From positions 27,251,054-27,315,053 of the forward strand of contig OX326957.1 of NCBI GenBank assembly GCA_946800325.1: a stretch of 64,000 bases of DNA, written 5' to 3'. Shown one piece after another: positions 48,134 through 60,480 of the stretch. Under the pieces are notes generated by a model. It worked only from the letters and a program-made list of their open reading frames with translations, was not told the DNA's origin and did no database searches. The position numbers and the translations under genes were made by a program. Each line of letters starts with the position of its first letter. The first letter of the stretch is position 1. Source of the stretch: Luzula sylvatica (taxonomy: Eukaryota > Streptophyta > Magnoliopsida > Poales > Juncaceae).

Positions 48134-48813
48134 GGCGGTGCAATTTTCATTTATGCCCTTCAAAAACTTAAATTATAGGAAAATTATACCATGCCCCTCC
48201 TTTCTCCAAATCTTTTCCAAATCTCAATTAACACTTTAAAATAACATATCAATTAACAATTAATACAGTATGAACAAATTTTAAATATTAATTCTTAACT
48301 ATTAATTGGAATAGAGCTTAATTGCATATCATAATTTTATTTAGTATATATTAGTGATTAATTTGATTTTGAAAAAGTTTTGGGGAACTGGGGGCAGCAT
48401 AAATGAGCTCTAAATTATAATGTGTATCCATCACACATGAGCTTTTTTTAGTCTACGGTAGCATCGTTTCATTGTTAAGCTTAAGACATGCAGATGAATT
48501 AGAGATCTTTTGTATGATTTAAATAAACAAAAAAAAATCTTTTGGGTTCATAATTGAAATTTCAATTTATTTCGCGTAGAATTTGTCCCCTATTTCGTCA
48601 AAACTTCATTGCATACCTTTTTTTAATTTTAATGGTCGGGTGTGATATTTCATATATTTCATAAGCATCAAATTTGACACTTAACAACTTCTTACTATTC
48701 TTTTAAGCAGTTAATTATTATTATTATTTTATATTTTAAGATTTTTTTTTGCATCATAAAATTTGAAACATTCTAAATTTTAAGTGTTAAAATCATGCTT
48801 AATGAGCTACGCA
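48134..48813. other. AT-rich P450 upstream DNA, copy B
   Basis: Matches 8260-9094 of copy A but without the SINE. No gene or clear regulatory motif beyond the TATA box. Confidence 0.5.
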
Positions 48814-49331
48814 TAGATGTGTAAACGGTTCGGATAGTGGTCTTATCAGATACGTATCCATATTATTTTTCAGATACGGGTTCAAATACGGAACTACCTG
48901 GATCCGGATACGGTTCGGATATTAAACGGAAATGGATACGATTCGGATATTCTCTGATACGGTTTTTCGAATATTAAAACAGGTACTGTGATATCATAAA
49001 ATACTATATTTTTTAAGTACATATATACATAATTTGCTACATGAACAATGTAAACTATTATTTAAATGTAATTTCATGATTGCGACTTTAAATCATTCAG
49101 AAATCATTAATAATACATGTTTTTTTTCTAACTAATATCAAACATGACACATAAAAAATTATAAATATCCAGATTCAGATATCCGAATCCGAGTAGCGAA
49201 TGTGAAAAAAATATTCAAATCCGGATCTGACACTAAAACCGAATACTGGATCCGAATTCGAATATTTGTTTTCTAGTTCGGATATTTTTTCGAATCGGTT
49301 CGGATAAATATTCGAACCATTTACATCCCTG
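48814..49331. mobile_element. hAT-type MITE, copy B of a shared insertion
   Basis: TIRs TAGATGTGTAAACGGTTCG and, from the right, CAGGGATGTAAATGGTTCG. Flanks GCTACGCA (48806-48813) and GCTACGAG (49332-49339). Same element as 9095-9586. Confidence 0.75.
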
Positions 49332-49723
49332 GCTACGAGAGAGTTGGTTTGCAATAGACAGCCAGGGTTTTGTGCTATTTTGTTTTCGTTTGAAAGAATC
49401 AGGAACTAGATATATAGTGTAGTTTCTTCTTAAAGATTACTTTTAACTCTGACAGTCCAGTTTTCAGAAAATCAAAATTAAGTTAAGAATTTACTTGTTA
49501 CCACGGTTGGAACTCTGACAGTCCAATTCAAAAACTCGACGAATCCAATTGAAAATGTGACGAGTTAACTATTATAATTAATCAAGTTATTATATTATAA
49601 ACTCAGCGAAATCCTAAACAGGTTTCAAATTAACTCCACTGTGTGTCAGATATCGAGTTCAGTTTTCGAGCTATACATACTTGTAACATCAACATTATGC
49701 ATAGTTTATCTAAACTGAAACTC

Positions 49724-51223
49724 AACATTTGCTAGTTAATAATATTTATTTACTACAAATTTATTTTCCTTACCCATCCACGGAGAATTTCTCTAATTTC
49801 TCTAAACCGTAACTCTTTCCATTCATTCAATTCATTCAAGAGATGTATTTGACATTTGTATATTTTTAATTGTGATACATACAAAGGTATGCTGGAAGAC
49901 TAATACCAAGATTATCTTTAACGATTATCTTAAGTGAGTATGGGGAGTTCTATGATAGACCTATTTTCTTATCACGGACCTATTTTAAAAATAAAAAAAT
50001 TCGAATATTTGTTAAATAATGATTTTTTTTTTGTAAGATTCTAGTGTATATTTATCATTTAATGCTATTAAAAACATAAATTTGGTAGAATTAATTAATA
50101 AATAGCTAAAATTCTTAAAATATTTTTTTGAAAAATGGTCCATGATAAGAAAATTAATCTATCATAGAACTTTCCTAATATATATGTGTTCATTTAAAAA
50201 TAAAAATAAAAAATATTTTAAGAAATTTTTTTTTTCTGAATAATACCAGACAAGCCGTCGCTTGTCGTTAATGTTATCTATTTTTTATATAATATCGACA
50301 AAACTTGAATTTATACTCTCTCCATCTAGTTTTATCTAGAGCTGGCAAAGTTGACCCGAACCCGAATAACCGACCCGAGTAACCTGAAGCCCGACCCGAC
50401 CTGACTAAACAAAATTTACGAAAATCAAACAACCCGACCCGGACCGACCCGGGACTAAATAACCCGAACCCGAAAGTAGATGATTTATATGTTACCCGAA
50501 CTTGACCCGATCCGAAACCGAGTAACCCGAGACCCGAAAATAACCCGAATTTATTAGTTGAATCAAATCTTATAATTTGAAATTTTAGTTATTATTTTCG
50601 TCCGCAACCGAATTAATTCAAACCCGACATAACCCGAACCCGAAGAATCTGACCCGAACACATAATTTAACCCGAAAAGAACCCGACCAAAATAAAATCC
50701 GAACACAACCCGACCCGGTCCGAGTTAACTTCACCCGAAAATAACCCGAACATAAAAATGACCCGAACCCGAACCCGAAAATACCCACCCGATTATGACC
50801 CGACCCACCCGATTTGTCACCTCTAGTTTTATCGTATCAAACACTCCACTAACTAGGTCCCAGATCATTGAATTTGGAAGTGCAACAAGACAGATAACTT
50901 TGTGAACAATATTATTCAATAAAAAATCAATCAAAATCATGGATCAATGCCAGATAATTTTGTGAACCATATTATTCAATCGAAAATCAATCAAAATCAT
51001 GGACCATCGATAATCAATCAAAATCATGGACCAATGCCATGTAGGCTTTTATGTTCATTTTTCTTTTTTTGACATTATAGCCCGTAGGCATTAATGTCTA
51101 AAATAGCTTTATTTTGGGGGTTGGACTCGGAGTCGGAGGAAATTTTAGTTTTATACTTTTAAGAGCGGGACAAATTTGATATTTTCGGGCTATATGTTAT
51201 TAGGATATACCGAACTTTAAACT
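49724..51223. other. 1.5-kb segment absent from copy A
   Basis: Copy A joins CTGAAACTCC directly to AAAAGGATATTC. Here the flanks are CTGAAACTC (left) and TTTAAACTCC (right), sharing AAACTC. That fits a microhomology deletion in A. The segment holds a hAT MITE (50337), AT-rich DNA and a short direct repeat of CAATCAAAATCATGGA near 50925-51030. No gene. Confidence 0.65.
50337..50825. mobile_element. hAT-type MITE, 489 bp, TSD GTTTTATC
   Basis: TIR TAGAGCTGGCAAA at left and TAGAGGTGACAAA from the right. Perfect 8-bp duplication GTTTTATC at 50329-50336 and 50826-50833. The interior is dense in ACCCGAACCCGA and GACCCGA motifs. Confidence 0.9.
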
Positions 51224-51304
51224 CCACAAGGATATTCAAAGAACTGACGGGATGTTGGCCCCAGCTAGAGTGGAAGTTTTTGACAAGACATATCTTATTG
51301 GTTA

Positions 51305-51576
51305 GGACAATTATATTTTTCCCCCTCATTTCTTCCATAATTTTCTCACGTTAATTAATTTCATAATTAACAAAGTAAATTAACAATTAATTCATGATTA
51401 TTAAAAATTTAATATGAAATTAAGGTCCATATTAATTAATGATTAATTCTAAATATTTAAAAATAAATTATTATTAATTAATTATTAATACAAAATATTA
51501 ATTATTAGATTAATCATGAATTTTTATTGTGAGAGAATTGTGGGAAAATTTAAGGGGCATAATGATACATGGCCTC
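51305..51576. mobile_element. Mutator-type MITE, 272 bp, TSD TATTGGTTA
   Basis: 9-bp duplication TATTGGTTA at 51296-51304 and 51577-51585. Copy A has a single GGTTAAAAGGGAAAACTG site. The ends are imperfect inverted repeats (ATTTTTCCCCC..CTCAC; ATTTTCCC..CTCTCAC). AT-rich, non-coding. Mutator is inferred from the 9-bp duplication. Confidence 0.75.
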
Positions 51577-51934
51577 TATTGGTTAAACTGAACCTTTTTT
51601 TTTTCTACAAATGCCCGTAGGCTATTGGTTCGACTGAATTGACAAGTCCCGAGAGACAAATCTTCTCCTACAACACTTAACTAAGTTTTTAAGGACCGTT
51701 AACGAATTTGAGCGTTGTTTCATTTTGACCGCTTAATTGTTCCATTTTCACAGCTTAGCATTTCCAAAGTACTTCCACGAAAAAATACAAATTATTATAT
51801 AGGAAATATAAATTTAATTAAAAAAATATACAAAATGTTATGCATATAAAAAAAAACACAACGTGTAAATAATGAATTTGTTATATTCATTTAAAAAGAT
51901 ACATGATCAATGTTAAAAAGTATATCATATATAC

Positions 51935-52593
51935 TAGAGCTGGCAAAATCTGACCCGACCCGAAAAAATGATCCGACCCGACCCGACCCGATCCGAAAAT
52001 ATTGAAAAGTCAACGACCCGAACCCGAACCCGAAACCGAAACCGAATGACCCGAACCCGAAATCGACCCGAAACCGAATGACCCGAATCCGAAATCGACC
52101 CGAAACCGAACGACCCGAAACCCGAACGACCCGAAACACGAACTAACCCGAAACCCGAATGATCCGAAACTCACGACCCGAATGACCCGAATGACCCGAA
52201 AATTAAAATATTATTGTTAAAATCAATATAATATTGCTAAAATATCTCAGAATCAATAAAATAAATCAGAAATTACTCGAAAACTAAATTTTTGGAAAAT
52301 CGAATGATTCGAAATTAAATTTTATGAAATTTGAATTACCCGAAAATCAAAATAGTCACGGCCCGAATGACCCGAAAACCGAAACGACCTGAACCCGAAC
52401 GACCCGAAAACCGAAACGACCCGAACCCGAATGATCCGAAAACCGAAACGACCCGAACCCGAACGACCCGAAAACCAAAACGACCCGAACCCGAACGACC
52501 CGCGACCCGAATGACCTGCAATCCGAAACGACCCGAACCCGAAATGACCCGACCCGAACCCGACCCGACACGACCCGCCCGATTGCCACCTCT
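51935..52593. mobile_element. hAT-type MITE, 659 bp, TSD ATATATAC
   Basis: TIR TAGAGCTGGCAAAATC, and AGAGGTGGCAATC from the right. ATATATAC at 51927-51934 and 52594-52601. The empty site in copy A is CATATATACATAAAAT (~11280). Filled with tandem ACGACCCGAACCCGA-type units, so frames through it read as RVR/GSF repeats and are not genes. Sister family of 50337-50825. Confidence 0.9.
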
Positions 52594-52601
52594 ATATATA
52601 C

Positions 52602-53720
52602 ATAAGATAAATCATACATATACAAATATATAATATATAATATATTTATAAAAATATTTCTTGTGACAAAGATATAAGATACATTTAAAAATTATAAAAA
52701 CATAAGATATAACATACATCTAAAAATTATAAAAATGAGAAATGTTAATATGCTCCTCAAATTTGAAAAAAAAGGTTCATGATACCCTTCATCGGAGATA
52801 TAATCATCCGTCAATTACCATCTCAACCATTTTTTTAATCCATCAGGTGCTCCGAACTCATTCGAGAGAACCCTCCAATTGACAAGATTTTCAAAAATCC
52901 ATAAAATTGAAATCCATGTTAATTAACAAATATAATATTTAACAAATAATTAATGACATTAATTTAAAATTGCATTATTTCTATGCATGTTATTAATTAC
53001 ATAAAAGTTAAAATTTTAATGATTGGCATGTATATTTCGTTTCGATGTATATTAATCAACATAATTTCGGAAAATTAAGAGAATAATTAGTAAAATGTGT
53101 AATAATTAAATTCGAAAAATTTAGTAATAATTAATACTTCATAATTTTAACAAATTCACAATCATGTATATAAGTTGCAAAATAAATAGGTTTTTCTGAC
53201 TGTCAATTATAATTTACTAATTTACCAATCCATTTATTTTAGACATATATTTATGCAATCACCTCATGTTACGTCATCACAATCATGTCAACCATTAGAT
53301 TACGATATGTGGTAAAATACGAACCATGGATTAGCCATTAATTTTTTATGATTATATTTTATTTGTAGATATTTATGTGTCCATTATTTTACACATAGTT
53401 TTGAACAATTTTAGAAGGGCACATCACCTTATGTTAGACCGATTGTATTTAATTTTTAAATCATTTCACATTAGCTACATGATCAAATGTGAAGAGTTTA
53501 AATATTTAACATTGATTAATTAATATATAATATCATAAAACATATATCAAATGTTATTAGTATTTTTTTAAATATATTTTTTTTTAAATTATGAAATATA
53601 TTCACTTGAATTTTATCTTTATTTTGAGTAATATATTATCATATATCCAAATTTTTTTCTCTAGTTTAAAGTTATGAAAATAATTATGTAAAAAAAGTTT
53701 TGCACTGTATATAAGATATG
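52602..53720. other. AT-rich DNA, collinear with copy A
   Basis: Matches about 11290-12400. No gene, RNA gene or element end seen. Confidence 0.5.
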
Positions 53721-54635
53721 GATCACCAAAAGGCACCTCTAAAAAAAACCGTATTATAAAACTCCGAAAACTGTTTGCACCCTTTAACTAATCTGTATGA
53801 ACGAAAATGATAAATTATTCAAAACAAAAAAAATATTGGTTAAACTACTAGATAATCAAATTTTCTATCCAACCCAATTTGGTCCAGTCCAATTGGAGTT
53901 GGGATGACAAAGTTATGACAGTTTTACTAAAATTGTGTAAAACAGTCATATCATTTCGGTATTCCATTAGAACAAAAACGATAAATCATTCAAATGTAAG
54001 ATGAATATTCATGGAAGTTATAAATAATCTCATTACATATCCAATCCAATTTGGACGGTCCAGGTCCATCCAAATCGGAGTTAGTACGTGAAAGTTATTG
54101 CAGTTTTACTAAAACATGTTTCTGCTGAATTTTCTAGTTTTTGTTTTATTCTTAATACAATCATTTCTTCATACATATATAAATTGTTTCGTTGCAGTTT
54201 TCATAGCCGTCTTAATACATAATCCTTCAGATATGAAGACCCACACGATTACATGTCACGCTTCAGTATATATTAAACATACCTTAGAAGTGGTGGAACA
54301 AATCTAAAAAGATTCGACGAAGTGAAATTTCCCAAAACTCTCTGTCTAGTGCACAAATACAACCTAGCATCAGAACTCCAAAACCTAGCGTTCTGACGCT
54401 ATTAAGGAAATCTTGGTTTTTCCTAATATCGTCCAGGCTCCACAACCTAGCATCGGAACGCTAAATTCATTTTCTATGGCCCATAGTGCAATCTCAGTCC
54501 AGAGTCAGCCCACTATTCAGGGGACCTTCTAGGACGCTCCTTCCTTTCCCGGGGGCGTAATTTTAGACATAATTAGCGGAATCATGGTTGGTGTTTGTTG
54601 CTCCCCCCTATAAATAAGGAAGCACCCCTTCTTCA
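53721..54635 (+). mobile_element. LTR fragment with U3-like palindromes and TATA (copy B)
   Basis: Counterpart of 12400-13333: the CCAACCCAATTTGGTCC block, diverged AGCGTTCTGACGCT and AGCATCGGAACGCT half-palindromes, and a CCTATAAATAAGG TATA (~54609). GGGGGC replaces the 21-G run of copy A. Confidence 0.5.
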
Positions 54636-55555
54636 TGTTGGGAAATTGCCGGTCCCGCGTCCCGCGATGTGGAGGAGGGATGCGTTGTCTTTCCTAAATC
54701 CTGGATCACGCCATCGATTCGATCGTCGAATTCGGAAGAACAAGCAACCATACCTCACCAAATTGATGGTGAACGAAGGGTTGAAGCACTTCTTCCTTTT
54801 TGTTTTCCACTCCGGTGCCTTTCATCCGTCGTGCTTTACATCGTGCTTTCAATTCCGGCAACGTGTGCGTCCCATTCCCACACGACTCGACATCGTCAAA
54901 CACGTACTTTTTCTTTAGGGTAAACCAAAACAATTTCAATTTGATCTCAATCCGAGAGTCACAAGTGTCACTTCTCTACTCGTATCCACCGTGAGTTGTG
55001 GTCTATCAGTTACAAACTTGTCTGCCTAGACGATACATGCGTACACTTGCTTAATCTAGATTCGGTATTCTCTGATGGAGAAAAATAGTTTTTCTTCCTT
55101 TCTCTCTTGTTCACAACAGTTTGGGTGACTTCCAACTATTGGATAAATGAATGAATCATTGTCTAGAATCCATCACATCTTTTAGAATGAATTGTCATAC
55201 TTATTGGATTTTTTGGAGAGAGAGAGAAACATCCTATATATAATATATAGGATAAGGATGGGCCAAAGGGTGCATAACTGTCATGCTGTTTCAACAGCCC
55301 TTCCGTTCAAACGGACACAATCTTCCGTTCAAACAGAATGCTTCGTTGAACTTTGTGCACAATCACATTGTATACGTGTAGAAGTCAGAACCTCTTCCGT
55401 TCGAACGGACGTGGACTTCCGTTCGAATGGAATACTTGCTGATTTATGTATTCCTTGTATAATCTCATTATACATTCAACATTTTCCAAGAACGCGTACG
55501 TTCGTTTATCCTTATACGTACATTTTTCCGTTGATCATAAACTATATTTCCTTCA
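54636..55555 (-). mobile_element. Copia-type LTR, 920 bp, complete in copy B
   Basis: TGTTGGGAAATTGCC at left to ATTTCCTTCA at right, the same ends as 57661-58554. U3 (right) carries TTCCGTTCGAACGGA-type palindromes (55300-55430) and a CCTATATATAATATAGG TATA region. The flanks CTTCA and GTCTC do not match, so no target duplication. In copy A only the left ~440 bp remain. Confidence 0.8.
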
Positions 55556-55695
55556 GTCTCCCACTCAGTTTCAAATCCAACTAAAATGTAATCACATATA
55601 CATCTATTTAGAGAAATCAGTTATGCATATCATATATGCTTAAGCCACGCATATCACATATGCATTAATCTACATAATTAAGCCCGACATAATAC

Positions 55696-56653
55696 TGAAG
55701 GAAATACAGTTTAGGATCAACCGTAAAAGAGTACGTGCAAGAACACATGAACATACGCGTTCGAGGAAACAGATGAATGTACAATATTAGGATTGTGCAG
55801 AATTGGGCTTCAGTACACAGTCCGTCATGACAGACCGTATGGTGCGTCATGACAGACCTAGTGTACGCAGTCAACAAGGGTTGTGGACTTAGCCAATTCT
55901 CAGCATACACAGTGGTCCGTCGTGACGGACCATATGGTGCGTCGTGACGAACATGTCCGTTGTGACGTATAGTATGTTCGCCGTGACGGAAGTATAAGTG
56001 AAATCTCCAGGGGCTAATTGGCAGTGGTCCGTCATGACGGACCTTATGGTGCGTCATGACGGACTATGGCTGAAAGCTATTTTTGTCATGTTTTTGGTAC
56101 ACACGTGTTGGTATGTCCAATATGTGCCTTTTGGGTGTCCTTATCCTATGTCATATAAATAGGATGCATCTCTATCATCAGGTTAGACTAATCAATTGAA
56201 AGCACACCATCAATAGTTGAGAGAGTGCAAAGAAAGAGAGAAAGAGAAAAAGGAGTTTTTCTCAAATAGAGAATCAAACGAGAATCAAGCAAGTTCACCG
56301 TGCTTCATCTAGGCAGTTGCACCCGCGACCGAGGGACTACGACTCACGGGTGATACGGATAGAGGAGCGCGCACTTTGTGGCTCTTCGTTGTGATCAAAC
56401 CGGACACGCGTTTGGAGTTAACAAGAGGGTGGGAGATGTGTGGGCGTGGGACGCACGGCTAGTCACGAACGTGACAAAGGAGAAAAAAAGGACGTAAGTA
56501 ATCAACCCGTCGTGCGTGATCAATTTCACGCCGGTAATCATCTATCCTTCTATGCATCGTGCCCTCAGAAAGATGGCGAGATCTCGGGTTTTGGGAACTG
56601 GACCGGGCCCTAATATCCGCCGTGTGGGCCCAGAGTCGGATCGATTCCCAATA
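55696..56653 (+). mobile_element. Copia-type LTR, plus orientation, with primer-binding-like site
   Basis: TGAAGGAAATACAG...GATTCCCAATA, the reverse arrangement of neighbouring LTRs. A plus-strand TATA (CATATAAATAGG, ~56152) lies downstream of U3 palindromes GTCCGTCATGACGGAC and CCGTCGTGACGGAC (55840-56065). Immediately 3', GTGATATTAGAGTG (56654-56667) resembles the initiator-tRNA primer site TGGTATCAGAGC, so this is probably the 5' LTR of a truncated element whose leader runs to ~56990. Confidence 0.75.
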
Positions 56654-57189
56654 GTGATATTAGAGTGATCGCCAACGATTCAAGGGTCGAATCATAGTCG
56701 TATAAAAGTTATACGCATGGGTTTGAAAAAGTTGCACTCGTTTGCATGAAAATTGGTGATTGAAATGGAGTTTTCAATTAAAATCACAAGTGAATTCACT
56801 AGAGATCAGTCATAGGATGATTGAGAGTATCTAGGAAAGATCGTGGAAAAGTTTCATAATCGATCGGTTTTTAAACAATGAAAAACAGACTTGGAATCAG
56901 GGCAGAAATGCAATCAACGCTTAGTCCGTCGTGACGGACGCACCTGTGCGTCACGCCTCACACAAGCCTCGATTCAAGGTTCGTGTAATCAAATTACACA
57001 ACCCACACACCTTTTTCGTATAAGGTGAATGCAAAATAAAATTTACATAAATAAAATTTTGAAAGTTCATTGTTATTGGTTAAGTCTTGGTTGATGCAAC
57101 TTTTACAACTATAACCTGCGAGGACTACCATATTAGATAACTACACTCAACTCTCTTCCACTTCTAGGTATCTCCATTCATATAGTCTT
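56654..57189 (+). other. Leader of the truncated copia element, then non-coding DNA
   Basis: 56805-56890 (GAGAGTATCTAGGAAAGATCG) matches, reversed, the last ~80 bases of the window. That fits 5' leaders of two related elements in opposite orientation. One AGTCCGTCGTGACGGACG palindrome lies at ~56931. No open frame. Confidence 0.5.
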
Positions 57190-57660
57190 CGCATGACAGT
57201 CATGCTTGACTAGAGAGAGTGGTTTTGTAAACAGTTCCGCCACGTTCCCAATAGTGTCAATCTCGCCAGGTATCTCATACCTATGATCACATCCTTCCTT
57301 TTCAAACTTTCACGGATCAAGTGAAATTTTCTGAGTATAATTATGGAGCGGTAATGTGACCTCGATTCCTTGGCTTGTGCTAGTCACTAACTCCTTGATC
57401 CATACCGCTTCCTTTGCAACTTCGTAAGCCGTAATATACTCCGCTTCCGCTGTAGAAATGGTCACCGTCGGTTGTTTGGAACTATTACATACAACCGTGT
57501 CTCCATTGAAGCAAAACATGTATCCACTTTGTGATCGAAAGATGCGGTACATTTTGGAAACTGGCGTTGGTATAACCTTTTATCACCAATCCGTCCTCCA
57601 CACCACAATACAACATAAATTTAATCCTTAGTTCTCTAAGAACTTAAGGATGGTCTTTAC
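57190..57660 (-). pseudogene. Ty1/copia RNase H fragment
   Basis: Minus strand. 57552-57310 reads SQSGYMFCFNG, SSKQPTVTISTAEAEYI and EVAKEAVWIKEL, the classic copia RNase H motifs. Frameshifts lead on to GNVAELFTKPLS near 57215. The preceding KVVKTILKFL segment is split by the solo LTR at 57661. Stops and frameshifts throughout: a dead pol remnant. Confidence 0.85.
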
Positions 57661-58554
57661 TGTTGGGAATCGTCACTCCCCGTGCCCCGCGCAGTGGATG
57701 AGGAACGCGAAGCGGACTCCCTAATCCAAGATCATGCCATCGATACGTCATACGAACACATATGCAACATCGAATATCACGATGCATGCCTCGTGAAATT
57801 GATCACGAACGAAGGGTTGAAACACTTTTGCTGCGTTTCACGCCCACACGTCTCTTCTTGTCCTTTCACTTCGGTCGCTTCTCGTGCGTCTCACGCCCAC
57901 ACGTATGTGCACCAGTTATCTTCTCTTATGTTGTCTTCGTACGCCCCACGCCCGCACTTCACGACAGCCTTCTTTACGATGTTTCTCTTCCGTTTGGACC
58001 ACAAACAAGGATCAAACGTATGATCTCTCTACCCATATCCACCTGAGTCGTCGTCTCTCGGTCACACACGCAACTGCCTAGACAAAACGTGTGTGTACTT
58101 GCTCTCTTTTCTTCGACTATGGTTCTCTAATGGAGAAAACTATTTTCTCATTTTCTCTCTTCTCTCTTGCACTCTTTGATTAAGTGTTGCACTTGTTAGA
58201 ATGAATCCAAACCGAATCACATGTTGGATGAGAGAGAAACAGCCTATATGTACAATATAGGATAAGGATGGGCCAAGGGGTATGTGTCACTATTACACAG
58301 TTAGTTTCGTCTGGACAGAACATACCTTCCCTTCAGACGGAACAAGCTCTGGAAATGAGTTTACTATTTTCAATCATATTGAACACAAACTCGAGTGCTT
58401 CCGTTCGGATGGAACCAAGATTCCGTCCAAACGGAACATCCTCTGGAATTCAATTGATAATCTCATTATACACTTATTTATTCCTACAAACGTGTACGTT
58501 CGTTTATCCTTATTTCTACATTTTTACCGTTGATCCAAAAATGTATTCCCTTCA
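57661..58554 (-). mobile_element. Solo LTR inserted in copia pol, 894 bp, TSD TTTAC
   Basis: TGTTGGGAATCG...GTATTCCCTTCA. TTTAC at 57656-57660 and 58555-58559. Removing it rejoins the reverse transcriptase/RNase H linker (..DWHWKVVK / KTILKFL..), which confirms insertion into a pre-existing copia body. U3 palindromes are degenerate (TTCCGTCCAAACGGAA near 58431). Confidence 0.93.
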
Positions 58555-59190
58555 TTTACAACTTTCCAATGCCAATCCCCGGGATTCCATTGGTAGTGAA
58601 ATACGACGCTCATCATGATGACACACCGGGCCCCATACATACTCGACATTGGGAGAAAACTCTATCTTGGAGTCATGCATTGAAACCATTTTAGCGTTTT
58701 GTTGATGTATAGTGCTCCCATTTAGATCGGGATCGTCTTAGATTTATCTCTATATGTCTTCACGCCTAATATATATAAGCAGCTTCACCTAAATCTAGTA
58801 TAGCAAAACGACTATCGTTTCCTATGATTAATATGTCGTCCACATATATGTTAAGAAATACAATGCGGCTCCCACAAACCTTCTTGTATACACAAGGATA
58901 TTTTTCGTTCAAAACGAATATTCTAACTCCGAGAGGCTTTTATAATCCATTAATGGATCATTGAAGCTTGCATACTTATCCCGGATTCTTTGAATCGTCA
59001 CATAATATGCTACTATGGCAAGTAGAATCTGTATGGATTTAAGCATGGTTATGTGCGAAAACGTCTCTTCATAATCATATCATGAATTTGTGTGAAACTT
59101 GTAATGACTAGCCTTGCTTTGTAAGTATGTACAGTCTTATCCATATCGGTTTTCATCTTGACAACCCACTATCATCCCCCAGGTCTAACC
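58555..59190 (-). pseudogene. Ty1/copia reverse transcriptase fragment
   Basis: On the minus strand, with frameshifts: KTDMDKTVHTYKARLV (~59160-59110), then TMLKSIQILLAIVAYY, then CVYKKVCGSRIVF and the catalytic-type block IYVDDILIIGND (~58855-58820). FHYQWNPGDWHW follows near 58590. Part of the palm region is missing and stops are frequent. Confidence 0.82.
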
Positions 59191-59559
59191 CGGGCGGTGG
59201 ATCAATCAAGTTCCAAACTTGATAATCGTACATAGATTGAATCTCGGATTACATGACACCATGCCATTTGTTGGAATCCTCACTCTTCATAGCTTGGAAT
59301 CCTCACTCTTCATACCCTCCTTTTGTAGGACGTCAGCTCATCATTTATGAGTTCAACCTCACCATCATTAGCAACGATAAATCCATATTTATCGGCTCAT
59401 GGCATGGATTACATGATATACGGACAGCGCCTCGTGCGCTTGACTCAGTCTCATCAACTCTTGATGCACTCGGGTCAATATTTATCGGCTGAACATTTAT
59501 TTTTGGGTCTCAAACTGCTTCGAGATTTATCCTACTCCCACTAGCCCTTAGAGATAAAT

Positions 59560-60480
59560 GGCATCAAGTTCCAAACTTGTGTGTTTGACGTCCTCTTCTA
59601 AGATGGTATCTCTTCGAACTACGAAAATCTCATTTTCTTCGGGATTACAGAAATAATATCATTTTGTTTCCTTAGGATACCCAACAAATAAACAATTCTT
59701 ATATTTGGGATCGAGTTTATTTGAAACTAATTTTCGGATGTACACTCACATCCCCAAGTCTTTACAAAAGATGACACCAGAGATTTTCTGGTCCATATCT
59801 CATATGGGGTCTTTTACACCAATTTAGAAGGTATACGGTTTAAGTATAATAGCCGTGGTCTCAAGGGCATATCCCAAAATGATTTCGGGAGATCCGTTTG
59901 ACTCAGCATTGAATGAACCATATCCAACAAGTTTGATTCCTCCTCTAGGACACCATTTCCTTATGGTGTTCCGGGTGAAGTCAATTGGGAAACGATTTCA
60001 CAATCTTTTAGAAGCTAATCAAACTCATAGCTCAAATACTCGCCTCCTCGATTCAATCGAAGGGATTTGATTTTCTCACCAAAATGATTTTGTACTTCAT
60101 TTCGGAGCTTTGATTTTCTCACCAAGTTGATTTTGTACTTCATTTCGAAACTCTCTGCAACTTTTCAAAAAATTCCGTTTTATAACGCATTAAATAGATA
60201 TATTTATATATACTATAATCGTTGGTAAAAGTGATGAAGTATATGTAACCTCATCTTGTCTCGGTACTCATCGGTCCACATACATCGAAATGTATGAGTT
60301 TCAACAAGTCGATGGACCTTTCTCCTACCTTGGAGAATTGCGCCTTTGTCATCATGCCTGGTAAACGAGCCTTACATTGTCCATACGAATCTAATTCGAA
60401 TGATTCTAGTATTCCATCTCATGGATCCTGGAGATGTGTTTCTCATTCACGTAACAAAGACGACAATGCCAAAAGAAGCT
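59560..60480 (-). pseudogene. Ty1/copia integrase fragment
   Basis: Minus-strand pieces: GPMSTETR..YFITFTNDYSRY (~60270-60190), GEYLSYEF..QLTSPGTP (~60040-59950), LLDMVHSMLSQTDLPKSFW (~59930-59870), and the C-terminal LDPKYKNCLFVGYPKETK (~59720-59660). Several frames and stops. Sits between gag (right) and reverse transcriptase (left), the copia order. Confidence 0.82.

Larger units (their letters stand above)
39805..55076. repeat. Copy B of the segmental duplication
   Basis: Same order as copy A (1133-13786). B-specific insertions with empty sites in A are the CACTA element at 39837, the Mutator-type MITE at 51305 and the hAT MITE at 51935. B also has ~1.5 kb (49724-51223) that A lacks. A lacks the 39382 fragment outside the unit. 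Both P450 genes are intact, so the duplication has not made either copy an obvious pseudogene. Confidence 0.9.

Noticed and set aside
52331..52633. Arg/Pro-rich 100-aa frame and antisense GSF-rich frames
   Set aside because: Read through tandem ACCCGA motifs of a hAT MITE.
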